NCBI GenBank assembly: GCA_963691655.1
Contig: OY829326.1
Location: forward strand, 58,211,776-58,275,775
Direction of reading: 5' to 3'
Length of the DNA: 64,000 nucleotides
Source of the DNA: Toxonevra muliebris
Taxonomy: Eukaryota; Arthropoda; Insecta; Diptera; Pallopteridae
The position numbers and the translations under genes were made by a program. The notes beneath the pieces were generated by a model. That model saw only the letters and a program-made list of their open reading frames with translations, made no database searches and was not told the origin of the DNA. The number at the start of each line of letters is the position of its first letter. The stretch's first letter is position 1. Of this stretch, positions 22,349 to 34,079 are shown in pieces.

Positions 22349-23009
22349 GTATGTGCTGTTGCGATAATAATAACCACACATACATTCACACACACACACA
22401 CACAGAAACACATACTTGAATGCATAAAATGCATAGCAGTCAATGCCGGTAACAATAACAACAACAACAACAACCAGCTATTCATATTTATAAGTATTTG
22501 TGTTTATATTTGTATGTATGTGTAAATGCTTAAGCATTAGCGGCGAAAAGGCTTTAAACTTTCAATTAGTTTTCGCAAAATTTTAGAGATTGTCGAGACT
22601 AAGCTTTCTGCTGCTCCTGCTGCTGCTACCATTGTCCAAAAGTGCAAAAAGGCAATAAGCTTAATTATAAGTAGCTATAATTATTGTGTATTGTGTTAAA
22701 TTTTAATTAGCAATTTTTTTTTTTTGCGTTTTCAAGCATATATACAAAACAGGGATTTATCAAAGTGTTTAGATGGCGTCGTTGAGTGTAGGAGGGTGGT
22801 TGAGGTGAATTATTGATTAAATTTTAATTGACACTACACTAACAAATTGTATGCTATCAGAAATAATTTTTCTTTTATTTAGTTTTATTTTTATTTAATC
22901 AACCCATAGTCTTAACAGAAATTCAAAACTTCATAACTGCCTAGATGGCGGTTGTTGTTGAGGGTTAAACATTAAAAATGAAATGTTGCTATCAGAGCAG
23001 GGAATAATC
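22349..23009. other. Non-coding, microsatellites
   Basis: CA run at 22389-22404, AAC triplets at 22450-22475, CTG triplets near 22610-22630 and poly-T at 22717-22726. No gene recognised. Confidence 0.5.
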
Positions 23010-23905
23010 AACTAATTTCTTTAATTAACTTATTAGTGAATTAGAATTTTAATCATGACTAATGAATACCAAATAAATGTAGTCATGATTAAATAGTTAG
23101 TCATAATCAGCACTACATCAATTACACTTTCATTCATTGTTCATTAGTCTTTAAATCAAACGAATTTTGACTAATTGTAGACATGTTTAAATATTTAGTC
23201 ATAATCACCACTAATTCAATCAGCCATTCAATTGTTGGTCATACAATCATTAGTCATTCAAACCAACGAATTTTGACTCATTGTAGTCATGATTAAATAA
23301 TTAGTCATAATCACCACAAATTCAATCAGTCTTTCAATCATTAGTCATACAATCATTAGTCATTCAATCAAACGAAATTTTGACTAATTGAAGTTATGAT
23401 TAAATAATTTGTCATAATCACCACTAATTCAATCAGCCATTCAATCATTAGTCATACAATCATTAGTAATTCAATCAAATGAATTATGATTAAATTAGTC
23501 ATAATCACCATTAATGCAATCATTAGTCATACAATCATCAATTATTCAATCAAACAAATTTTGACTAATTGTAGTCATGATTAAATGTTTAGTCATAATC
23601 ACCACTAATTCAATCAGTCATTCAATCATTAGTCATACAATCATTAGTCATTCAATCAAAAGAAATTTTGACTAATTGAAGTCATGATTAAATAATTAGT
23701 CATAATCACCACTAATTTAATCAGCCATTCAATCATTGGTCATACAATCATTAGTCATTCAATCAAACCAATTTTGACTAATTGTATACATGATTAAATA
23801 ATTAGTCATAATCACCACTAATTTAGTCAGTAATTCAATCATTAGTCATACAATTAGTAGTCATCCAATCATTAGTCATTTAATCAATAGTTTTAGTCAT
23901 ATTAA
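23010..23905. repeat. Minisatellite with a unit of about 107 bp
   Basis: About eight tandem units, each with TTTTGACTAATTGTAGTCAT, GATTAAATAATTAGTCATAA, TCACCACTAATTCAATCAG and CATTCAATCATTAGTCATAC. Anchor TTTTGACTAATTG recurs near 23166, 23271, 23378, 23559, 23667 and 23773; one unit near 23480-23550 is shortened. Each unit is itself made of variants of ATTAGTCAT and ATTCAATCA, so the array has two levels of repetition. Non-coding. Confidence 0.85.
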
Positions 23906-24585
23906 TAGTGTTCTGTTTTTACGCAACAGATACTTCTCGTAAGACAAATCGCTTGAAAAATGACACCACACAGCAGAGGGCCATTTATTTTTATGCAAGA
24001 CTCATACCCAATTGAGATGTCTGGCAAACCCTTAAGTCTTTGGTATGCCTCCACTATAATCCCGCAATATCCGTATTGAAGCAAAATGAACCGAAAGTAC
24101 GATCTTGCATTTGTAATCAATTGCCAGGATGCACAAAAGAACTCAGGCTGTTATCAAAGCAAAGAGAGGAAACACTTCTTCTTGATTAAACTAACATAAA
24201 AATACTCAAAAATGTAAAAGAATATCGAAATTTCTATTCTTAATAAAAAAAACACATTAAATTAAAAATGATTTTTTTTAACTTAACTTGACTGAAAGTC
24301 GAATCAGTTCTCTATTACCACAGTGTTCTGATAGCGTGACCTGGTACTGCGTTTATTAGTTATTTTCCAAGAACTTTCAAGTTTGTCATACAAAAATTTT
24401 ACACATAAAATCAAAACTTGAAGAGAAATTAAGTTTTTTCACCGATTTAAAGACATAAGTTTTTAAAAAAACTTTCATATTTAGGTATATATTACAAATA
24501 AAGTGCTAGAGAATAAAGAAATTATAAAAAAAAACAGGTTCTGAGGAAAAATGTGTGCTTAATGACTCCAAAGTTTACACTCTTT
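23906..24585. other. Unrecognised DNA
   Basis: AT-rich, no gene or repeat boundary identified. Confidence 0.4.
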
Positions 24586-24960
24586 CGAAGAATAAGTTTT
24601 TTGGGAAGTTTTCTGATGAATTGGGTCACGTGAGACACGAAAAAAAGTTTTTTGGAATTTTTCATTTTTTGAGGTTAGGGACGACATGTAACATTTCCCG
24701 TAGAAAATAATATTAGATTCATGTTCATCAACTGAAATTACACAAAAATTGGCCTTTCCCGTAGTTTTATGATGACTTGGGTAAGCGTAAGACCCGCAAA
24801 AACGGCTTTTTTGACATTTTTTAAGGTTAGTGACGAAACGTAACCTTTCCCGTGAAAAATAACATTGGATTCATATTCAGCAATAAAAAAATATAAGAAA
24901 AACGGCTTTATCTGTTCTTTTATGTTGACTTGGTAAACATACGCTTGATAAAACTATTAC
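24586..24960. repeat. Imperfect tandem repeat, unit about 145-157 bp
   Basis: Three related units: GTTTTCTGATGAATTGGGTC (24617), GTTTTATGATGACTTGGGTA (24761) and a diverged TTTTATGTTGACTTGGTAA (about 24920). Between them recur GGTTAG.GACGA, TAAC.TTTCCCGT and GATTCAT.TTCA. Non-coding. Confidence 0.6.
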
Positions 24961-26070
24961 TCCAAGGTGAGGTGGTAGACTTGCAGCCGCCATATTGGTC
25001 TGCCATTAGGCCAAATCAAAAATGGTCTTATTGTATTCGAAACTAGAAATAATAAGCTTTCATTTGAGTCCAAACATGATATAAAATACCTCAACCAATT
25101 TTGGACAGGGAGGAGGGGGTCTCCCGTTGACAGAGAATGTTCCATATATAAGACCAATTTTCTAGAAAAAACTTTGTTGTTGTTGGCCATTAACTAGCGT
25201 GAAATCAATGACCTAGTAGTTTTAACTGGCAGTGATTTCATGTCTTAAGAGTTTATTCATAAACATCAGTAATGGAAAAAAATAATTTTTTGACCAGACC
25301 TGGAACTTTAACCTTTGACTTAACTTTTGAGTTCAATCAAAATATTTTGGACTAACCTAAAAGGGAATAAGGGAATGCCTCAAACAATGAATATTGCCGA
25401 GAAAGTTTGGATTGTTAAATTAAACAATTAAAAGCAATATAAAATCATCAGATACAACTGAAATTCAAAATTCGGCGAAGGAAGTGCCAAAAAAGTCCGA
25501 AAATCAAACCAGTCAAAGGAATTGAAACTTTTTTATAAATTATAAGTAAACTTTAAAGTTTTTTAATAAAATGTTAAAATAATTTTGTATGATTTTTTAA
25601 ACGGATTTTGTGTTTGTTTTGATTTCATTCCGCAAACATATTTAAACATTTTATTTTCAATCCAACTACAGCGCCATATGGTAATTGCTAAGTTCCTCCT
25701 CCTCTTCTTTTTGCATCCGTAAGTGCTTTCACATACCTCGGAAGTGAAGTTTGTTGTTGGTGGTAGAACTGTGATGGAAATAGCAAATTAAATCAGCGTT
25801 AGAATGAGCGTTAGAATGAGGGTTTCATATGTTGAGCGATATATCGTGTAACGACAATTTAAGCACTCGCCTGAAAGATCGGCTGGTTCAATCAAATGAT
25901 TTATTAGTACAGCGGTACAGCAGTACCTAAAAGATACCACAAGCAATACTCTGGCAGGTGGAGGTCTTAGAATTATACTCTGGTTTATCGAGAATTTAAT
26001 TCCGCTGAAAAAATATCGACCTTCTAGACATCTGACATTATAAGAATGTGTACAAGTACACACCTTGGTT
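24961..26070. other. Unrecognised DNA
   Basis: No confident gene. A short stretch near 25385-25520 (EKVWIVKL then a basic region) faintly recalls the helix-turn-helix head of some insect transposases, but frames break at once. Confidence 0.35.
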
Positions 26071-26330
26071 GGTAATGGCAAAACCACACAGCCGTTCGGA
26101 ATCGGCGTTAAACTGTAGGTCCTACCATCGCCACTGTGGTCTAGTGGCAGAGTGCCAGACTCTTATCTCTGGAGACCTGAGTTCGATTCTCGGCTTGGGT
26201 ATGTTTCTTATCTATCTTTCTTTCTCTCTGCCTTTCTTTCTTTCTTGGAGCTTTGGTATAATAGATCTTATAGTTCGCAGTGCCTGACTTTCGAGTCGTC
26301 CTCTTTCAAATAATAATATAGACATCTGAG
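26071..26330 (+). mobile_element. tRNA-derived SINE, copy B
   Basis: GGCAAAACCACACAGCCGTT and CGGCGTTAAACTGTAGG lead into an A box TGGTCTAGTGGCAGAG at 26136 and a B box GAGTTCGATTCTC at 26179, then TCTTTCTTTC-type sequence, AGATCTTATAG and CGCAGTGCCTGACTTTCG. Of the three copies this has the best-preserved tRNA-like core. It is not a functional tRNA because acceptor-stem pairing is absent. Confidence 0.7.
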
Positions 26331-29300
26331 TCAGAAAACAGAAACAGTTGTAGGTAACTCAAAACTTGAAGAATGACGGTATAGCGTAAAGCAAGTGAAT
26401 TTTGCAAGAGCCGTAGGAAGTTAAATTTAATTTAAACTTTTTTTTAAAACCTTTTTTATCATAAACTGCTGACAGCTCACACATGTTAATTGCAACATAC
26501 TTAAATAAAAAACAAAAACCCGAAAAACTATTCCAAAAAATTTTAAAATTTTCTTTACAACTTAAAACCGGTTTCTTTATTAATTAACTTTTTTCTTGTT
26601 GGCAATTCAACGCATTCATTTTTTCTCCAGCAATTTCTCCTTTCTCGAAAATGCAGCGAGTGGAATGTTTATAGTTTTTCTTTACTTTTTTGCTACTTTC
26701 CTTGCACTAACAATAATTTTCCATTGCAAATGCGCACTGCAATATTGCAAAGTAATAGAGAAACTGTGCTTTAATATTGCACATTAAGAGTAACAGGCAG
26801 CAGCAATAAAGAGCAACAGCCGATAGGGGAAAAATGCATTTATTTGTATATGCTTCTAAGAGCATTACTGGAAAGGAAAATTTTGCCGCATAGAACAAAA
26901 AAAAACAAAAAGTTTTGTTGCATAACGATAGCAACAGGCAGTTCATGCTCTAAATATATGTAGACATGTTTACATTTGTATATAGAGCTACAAATAAATT
27001 AGGTATAGTATATATACTATATGCATGTATGTATTATAAAACAGCGTCTATTCGTAACGATGAAAATGCAGTAGAAATGCAAACTTCAAGAAAATTAAGA
27101 TTTTTATTAGAATTTGTTTTCCTTGATGATTCCGGTTGATACTTAAGGTGAAATTTGAAATGCAAATTGACTACTAATCTGTAAAATTTCTTATAAAATA
27201 TTTAATAAAGTTACATTTGCCATATTTGCGCTATAGATTAAAGGTTCATCATACGCCAAGGTGCACTAATCATTCAACAGTAATAATTAAATGGTATTTG
27301 TTGAATTTTAAATTTTATTCAAATCGATTATTTTTTCTTCAATGCCATTATCTTTTTTGTTGAATTTGTTAGAATTTCTCCGATGTCAGATTTGGTTTCA
27401 GCATCAAAAACTAAAAAAAAGTTAATGAATTGGCTCTTGGGTGTTATTTTAAAATTAAGACCCCAAAATCAAGTTCAAACGTATGAATTAAAAAACAATT
27501 ATCAGCCCCATATTGGGCGCTATGAAAATTGTTGTCATACAAAAGAATTATTTGATAAGTGTCTAAATATCTCACATCCGCTCAATTACCAATTACTGGT
27601 GTATAAAAAGTAGCTTCACATTAGATGGCTATACACATAATTTTTACATTATTTAATATTGCTTTGAGTTCGAAAATTAATTGAGAAAAGTGCTAGGTTC
27701 ACATTTTTACAGCTAAGTATATCGAACTTACTCATAGTATTAATGACGTTTTATGCTACAGAAACTGAATCCAAGCTACTGATGTTCAAGCATTCAGTCT
27801 CTCTTTATGATAGCATCATTTCAGCATAACATAAGTTTTCAATTAAAATTTTTGTTTGTCTAACATAATTTGTATATTATATTTAACAAAATCCTTGAAA
27901 AATAGTAAATTTCAGCAAAACTAGCAAAAAAGAAAAAAAAAAAACAAATTGTTTTTGGTTGGTAGGCGTAAAAAACTATTGCAGCGCATGAGCCTCAAGC
28001 ATGCGCGTTTTAAAGTAACATAAATCACAAATTGCAATATAAATGAAAAACAAACAAAAAAAAATGTGAAATTTGCCAAAATGAAAAATTTAAACGAATT
28101 AATTCATTGTAAGTTTAGAGAGTGTCTCTTAAAAGCGTTCGATTATGTAAAAAAAAAAATTGTATAAAATAAACAAAATTTATATAAAAATCAAAAATAC
28201 AAAAAACATAACAAATTAATTGAATATGGCTTGATTCAACACACACACACACACACACACTCGTTCTCATGTACTAGACTTTAAAATAACGAGCTGTTAT
28301 GCGGACTAGTAGTAAGGAGCCAAACACAACAACAAATAAGTAATTCAAAGAAGATATTTGGAATCAAATCTGTAATTCTTGGTTATGATTTCAAATATTG
28401 GTAGGTTATATAGGATATTGAAAGATTAAGAACTATCGCTAAGATCACTTATGAGGAATCGTGGCGGATTTCGAAACGGCCGTCAGATTTGCCCGTCTCT
28501 GTATGTATACACTGTTGTTGCGATGACTACACATACACGTTCTTTAAGCCTGTTACACATTACTTATATAAAAATCCCTTATTCCATTTTACTTTTCTTG
28601 ATGAAAGTTGAAATAGTTTTTGTTTTCGCTCCGGGTTTGGAATTTTGAGAGCTAATTTTCTCATTCCTTTTCTTTTCATTCATAAATTATTTTCACTCTC
28701 ATAGTAACAAAATACCAACTCACACTTGAAAAGATGTAAACATTTCTCTTACCTTTAATTTTATTGTTTTAGTTTTTGCAACTGAAAGCAACACTTAGTA
28801 TATTGTTGCTATTAAGCCATAAATAATAATGTACAAAGAAATAGAAGCTAAAGGGTAGTGAAGCATTGCTCTAATTGCTAGATGATTCAGTTAAATTACT
28901 AAATATTAAAAATAAGAAAGATATCTCAAATACATAAATATTTTTAAAATCTCTAAGTAAAGTTAGAACTTTTTATTGAATATTTATTTGTAAGCAGATT
29001 CAAATAAATCACAGTTATTTGGAGCTTCTTCTAAATCTGATATTAAGCTTTTAACTCCATTTATACTTATAAATTTCTAATTACTTTTTTTAATCACAAA
29101 ATAAGTACTGTGAAATGGATTGAAAAAAAATAGTATAAAATCTGCTTCAATAAAATTGTGCGATATATTTCGATATAAATTCTGATCTCGAACTTTAAAA
29201 GAAGAATTTTTACTAAGCAATCCCTCTCAATTTTCTATGTCGGTAATTTTGAATAAAAAACTTTGTTCTAAGACCAAATTCTAAATAATCGCTAACCGAA

Positions 29301-29985
29301 ACTTTTCTCTATTTCCTCCTCTTTCTTACATATCTTCTTTCCCCAGTCAACATATTGCTTTGCATTCAAAAGGGTATCTTCTATGAGTGGTATATGTATG
29401 TGCTGATTGCTTTAAAAAAAATTTTGAGAGATGAAAAGGGTGAACATCTCTCAATCTATCCGCAACAGCAAGCTGGAAAAATATTCAAGGTATCCTCAAA
29501 AAAAATCACTTTTCTTCAGTATCAAAATTGGTGGACCCAACGACTAAAAAAGGTTTGATTTACAACGTTAAGTCTCGAAGAAATTGTTGTATTTAAATGA
29601 CAACTCCATCGCAACATGAAACGTTAATGGAAGAGACATAAGGCAACAGCCAGACGTAGGGACAGCATCCATTTTTACTAATGCTTCTATAAGGGTTGAA
29701 GTGTACTTGAAAGTTTGGTTAGGTGGTGTTCATCAGCATATGCTTAGGCCAAGAGGGAAACAGCCTCCAATATCCTTTTAACAAACAAGTTTACTCAAGT
29801 CATTCCAATTTTTTTTCATAGATCCGTTTTATCAACTAGCCTGAAATCAAATAAGACAGGAGTAAAAATAATGAAATATTCCCAAAGTTACTATTCGTTA
29901 AAGTTACACCAACTTATTTGGGTATACCTCTAACTAAGCAATCTCTCTCGCGAAGGTTTAAGATCAAGAAGATGAAGACTACAAC
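26331..29985. other. Non-coding DNA, no gene recognised
   Basis: Includes a CA run at 28238-28260, poly-A stretches near 27930 and 28150, and short open frames (for example 27383-27613 and 29355-29558) with no recognisable domain. A minus-strand donor-like AAAG|GTAAGAG near 28751 lacks a pyrimidine tract. Confidence 0.45.
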
Positions 29986-30297
29986 TGACAGGCTGAGAGG
30001 AAAAGCGGGCTAAAAATTAAATAAGAGCAAAAGTGAAATAATTTAGAGTGTCAGTGCAAGAATGGCATAAGTAATACGGTTTAGAGTGAAAATAAAACGC
30101 CTTAAAAGTAAAACCAAAAATGGTATAACAATTCTTTCAGAGCAAGAACAGAATAGTTTTTTATTCCGTTTTCGCTCTGAACATATTTCGCTTCACTTTT
30201 GCTCTGAAGATATTTCGTTTTGATTTTGCTCGTAAGTAAAATTATTCCATTTTTTTCTGAACGTAGAAGTTATACCAATTTTCCTCTCAGCCTCTCA
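29986..30297. mobile_element. MITE, GGCTGAG family, copy 2 (312 bp)
   Basis: TGACAGGCTGAGAGGAAAAG start and CCTCTCAGCCTCTCA end, nearly identical to copy 3 beginning 41 bases downstream in the same orientation. The left flank is CAACT, as for copy 1; the right flank is AAATGA. Confidence 0.75.
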
Positions 30298-30338
30298 AAT
30301 GAGAACGATTCGGTTTTATATCACTTTCGAATGATAAA

Positions 30339-30650
30339 TGACAGGCTGAGAAGAAAAGCGGGCTAAAATTTATATAAGAGCAAAAGTGAAATAACTTAGT
30401 GTGTCAGTGCAAGAATGGCATAAGTAATACGGTTTAGAGTGAAAATGAAACGCCTTAAAAGTAAGAGCAGAAATGGTATAACAATTCTTTCAGAGCAAGA
30501 ACAGCATAGTTTTTTATTCTGTTTTCGCTCTGAACATATTTCGTTTCACTTTTGCTCTGAACATATTTCGTTTTGCTTTTGCTCTTAAGTAAAATTATTC
30601 CACTTTTTTCTGAACGTAGAAGTTATACCACTTTTCTCCTCAGCCTCTCA
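30339..30650. mobile_element. MITE, GGCTGAG family, copy 3 (312 bp)
   Basis: Same length and body as copy 2, with a slightly altered right end (CTCCTCAGCCTCTCA). The left flank contains AAATGA and the right flank AACT, so the outer flanks of the pair match each other and the inner flanks match each other. Confidence 0.75.
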
Positions 30651-31309
30651 ACTTCCAGTCTTGCTATTTCTGATTTGCTGAATACCATAGAAGAAGAAGC
30701 TAATACTCTCCAAGGTGTTAGTGCTTCTCTGTATTGCTTGATACTATAATTTTACGAGAATCTTTTAGAACTCAATCTCTTAATGAACTCAACCTCACAC
30801 CTACCACTCCGATTAGATATTTAGGAACTGTGCTGTAGTGAAGAATAAAGGCTTTGTTCACCGTCATGCTATATTTAGGGCAGCGCAGGTTAGTTGAGTT
30901 TATAATATGGCAGCGATTAGTTCACGGGCGATGGTTCAGAGCTTAAGCAGTGCACAACCCTACCCTTGCGTTCATTGATATACAGTTGCCTGTAAAAGAA
31001 TAAAGTTTTCATCTCAAACTAATTTTAGTAGGAGCAGCGGTATCCATGATATTCCCGAACCAATAACCCAGAGGTGCTTTCTACTGGGATGTATTAAACT
31101 TAGGCAATGACACAAGGTTTTGGAAAGCCCTTTTCCTCAGGAGGAATAAGATCTGGTCAAATATGAACGGCAATTTTTTTATGTTTTTAGGCCAAGACTT
31201 GATTTATGTATTGCAAACTTAGTGCTACAAAAGTCTCAGTCTTTTCTTTGCATTATCCTGATTTTTATGATTTCCAATATTACACACATATCCCCTCATA
31301 ACAACAATG
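30651..31309. other. Unrecognised DNA
   Basis: No gene or element identified; base composition less AT-rich than its surroundings, possibly an old transposon. Confidence 0.35.
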
Positions 31310-31490
31310 GTCAGGTTAGGTTGAAGTGGCTGTCGAGGTACACATTTAGGCCTGAACGGCCCATTGTGATACCACATAGTTGTACCTAAAGTGATAGTGA
31401 ACATCAGAAGATTATCAACCCAAGACTGGAATCGTGCCCGAACCTCCCAGATGAAAGTCTAGTGCACTACCCACTAGGCTATCGAGGTCA
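31310..31490 (-). mobile_element. tRNA-derived SINE, a different family, minus strand
   Basis: On the minus strand: ATAGCCTAGTGGGTAGTGC (A box) near 31483-31465, GGGAGGTTCGGGCACGATTC (B box region) near 31450-31430, then a tail with TGTGGTATCACAATGGGCC near 31380-31360 and CCTAAATGTGTACCTCG. The tail resembles the 3' end of the RNase H-bearing LINE at 41390-42000 (TGTGGTATCACAATGAGCC), the arrangement expected of a SINE that borrows a LINE's enzymes. Confidence 0.6.
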
Positions 31491-32395
31491 TCTATAAAAC
31501 AGTACTGGAATTTTTGGTCCTTGGGTCCATAAAGGGTAGATTTGTGGTCTTCGTGGGTTAAGAGGAGGCAAAATTCTATACTATGAGAATTCTAATAGAC
31601 CTAGACTGGTTTTATACCAAATCCTTTTCTTACAACCACCAAACTAAATTAAAAACCAAAGACAGCTAAAATATGGCGGACTTCGAGAACAATCGAGAAT
31701 GGTAGCATTTTGCGTCGAGGCACGAATTTATGTCTCATATCATAAAAGCTAATCCAGTTATCAGTGGTATCTTTCTTAACTCCGTCTGTTGATCAATCCT
31801 TTCACTAAAAGATACAAATTTGACCTCAGCCCCCTTTCCACCCAAGATACGCTTATTGAGTACTCTGATGAACTCAAGTAACTGAGTATTACGTTTGGCA
31901 AACCAAAGCTACTATGAATTTCTGGTAAGACGAGATCCTTTGGCTTTAGACAATGCTAATATGGTCTGTTATAGCATATACGGCTTTGATGTGGCAATAA
32001 TGGCTTGCCTATCTCTCCATAACTAAACATTATATTGAAGCATATTGGTATTGAAGTATTTTACCGCGCCACACATTTTCATGAAGAAAACAACCGGAAT
32101 CACTACCCTGACCCTGCAAAATTGTTCAAGCTTGCCATGTGGCAATGCTGATCATCTGAGCATTACTAACGAAATTTCTAACACCCTAAGCTGCTCTATA
32201 TCAAATGATATGATAAGGGTTCTATGCCAGCTCTGATTGGTCTGGCAAATACTTCAACTACGGGCTGCGGTTCAAGTGCCGGCGTTGTTTGACCCAACAC
32301 TACAATTTCATTCCCAATGGGTATTTGACCCAGTGTTTTTTTTTTTTTGAACTGGTGAAAGAGTGTTTTGAGAGTCTACAGCGTTTGTCTATCTA
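31491..32395. other. Unrecognised DNA next to the mariner insertion
   Basis: No domain recognised on either strand. Coding-like base composition in places suggests an old element, but no motif supports a name. TA at 32394-32395 is the target of the next element. Confidence 0.35.
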
Positions 32396-33667
32396 AAGCG
32401 CGGTTTACGCAAAATTGGCAGGCAGGAAAGTTGCTGTCTCTTTTTAACCAGAACACTCAGAAAAACAAATAATGCATTAAATGATAAGTTTAATATTGTG
32501 TTTTAATACTATAATATTAAAAGATTTAAATTTCTTTGTTGTGCAAAAATTCCGGGACTTCCTTTTAATGGACCTCATCAACCTTTGAACATCCGCTCTG
32601 GATACTTTTGCGGCTATTTGGTTCCATTTTAGTAACATTGAATTCACATTTTTGACAATACCTGCATTTTTCTTCAACTTATATTTTGTAATAGCCCAGT
32701 ATTTTTCGATCGGTCGAAGCTGGAGGCAATTGGGTGGATTCATATATTTGGGCACTACACCCACTTTATTTGTCTGATACCAATCCATGGTTTTCTTAGA
32801 GTAGTGGCAACTGGCTAAATCAGGCCAAAACTTCACTGGCGAATGGTGGTGACGAATAAATGGCAATAGTCGTTTCAAAAGGCGCTCTTTGATGTAAATA
32901 TCAGACATCATAGAAGAGGATGTCACAAATGCCCGGGATTTGAGACCACAGCTGCAAATGGCCATTGTTTTCTTTGCAAATTTATCCATTTTTATGTACT
33001 TGCATTTTGAGGGTACATTACCACGATTCGTTGCCATATAAAATGTTTGACCTGGAAGCTGTTTAAGATCAAATTTAACGTATGATTCGTCATCCACAAT
33101 CCATTGAATTTGGTCAAAACGTTATTATAAAGAAGACGAGCACGTTTTTTGGCCAGCAAATTCTGTTTGTCTGTTCTATTTGGATATTTTATAGCACGAT
33201 AGCACTTTAGCCCAGCTTTTATGCGTATTCGTCTAGCAGTACTTTTGCTGGTATTGCATTTTTTGGCACGACCGCTATCCGATAGTCCGGGATTGCTTTT
33301 GATGGACCTCAAGATCTTTGCCTTTAATTTTAGGTTGGTGGTTCTCGTTTTGGTCACAACTTTTTTAGCTCTTTCAACACTAAGAGTTTCTTTATATCGT
33401 TTTATAACTCTACATATCGTTCTTTTGGAGATATTTAACACTTTCGCAAGCTTTGAACCAGACCACGACGGATTTTCAATAAATTTGTTCACAATCAATT
33501 TTCTATTTGCAGCTTCCATTGTGCATACAATCACCAACTTACGATCAATTAATATGAAAAATTTATCAACTAACGGTAACAAATCCTAGTAAAAAATTTG
33601 TTGTTCTTATGACAAGGGCGACGTGGTGACCACAACAAAGCGTGCCAATTTGGCGTGAACCGCGCTT
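32396..33667 (-). mobile_element. Tc1/mariner element, DD37E type, near-complete (1272 bp)
   Basis: Both ends are present: AAGCGCGGTTTACGCAAAAT at 32396 and, inverted, AAGCGCGGTTCACGCCAAAT ending at 33667, terminal repeats of about 28 bp with three differences. TA flanks each side (32394-32395 and 33668-33669), the target duplication of this superfamily. A single transposase gene fills the minus strand. Length and layout are those of an autonomous element, disabled apparently by one frameshift. Right beside it, at 33701, is a SINE. Confidence 0.92.
32477..33519 (-). pseudogene. DD37E Tc1/mariner transposase, one frameshift
   Basis: The enzyme would cut and paste its own transposon via the terminal repeats. 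Start: ATG at 33519 (MEAANRKLIVNKFIEN). Residues about 10-50 form the first helix-turn-helix (SGSKLAKVLNISKRTICRVI), about 75-115 the second (NPGLSDSGRAKKCNTSKSTA). Catalytic blocks follow: IVDDESYVKFD near 33100, then FWPDLASCHYSKKTMDWY near 32830, then NPPNCLQLRPIEKYWA near 32700; from the second D to the E there are 37 intervening residues, hence DD37E. A one-base shift near 33117-33123, between the N-terminal half and the first catalytic D, splits the frame; I see no internal stop on either side. NCLQLRPIE has Leu where relatives I remember usually have Pro. A GGTAA run is not spliced here. Probably recently inactivated. Confidence 0.9.
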
Positions 33668-33700
33668 TATAACAAAGTAATACTTTTTGGGTACCTGGTC

Positions 33701-33900
33701 ACAGTGGCGTTGCTTGTCTCGGTGGTCTATTTATTAGCGTGCCAAACTCTTGTCTCTGGGGTCTCGGGTTCGACTCCCGACCAGGGTATGGTTTCTTAAC
33801 TTTCTTTCTTTCATAATCAACAACAATAATTTGGATTTATAAGATTACTCTTTGTGTTTTGGTTGTCATTAAAAAAAAGGAATTTATCCTTGAGATTATT
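33701..33900 (+). mobile_element. tRNA-derived SINE, copy C
   Basis: CTCGGTGGTCTATTTATTAG (A-box region, with a small insertion) and GGGTTCGACTCCCGACC (B box, near 33767), followed by TTTCTTTCTTTC. Shares the core with copies A and B but not their 3' module clearly. It starts about 30 bases beyond the mariner end. Confidence 0.55.
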
Positions 33901-34079
33901 GGAACCCAGTTACAGGTCTCAGACAAGCAAAAGCATCTCTTATCTTAAATAATGTGCCATTATATCCGGAATGTTAAAAATTATTTCATTCTAATAACAA
34001 AGTCTTATTTCAAGTTCAGGAAATGGAAAATTTTTATTTAACAATAGGTAGGGCATTTTAAGTTAATTTAAATATACTT

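Noticed and set aside
23010..23905. CRISPR-like direct repeats
   Set aside because: Contiguous eukaryotic minisatellite; no unique spacers between constant repeats.
25385..25520. Helix-turn-helix transposase head
   Set aside because: Only EKVWIVKL looks right; the frame breaks immediately and no terminal repeats are nearby.
26132..26200. Possible tRNA gene
   Set aside because: A and B boxes are good but the acceptor stem does not pair and the unit is repeated as part of a longer SINE.
33221..33589. 122-codon + strand frame
   Set aside because: Mirror of the minus-strand mariner transposase gene.
33718..33785. Possible tRNA gene
   Set aside because: Same reason; it is a SINE core with an inserted A-box spacer.
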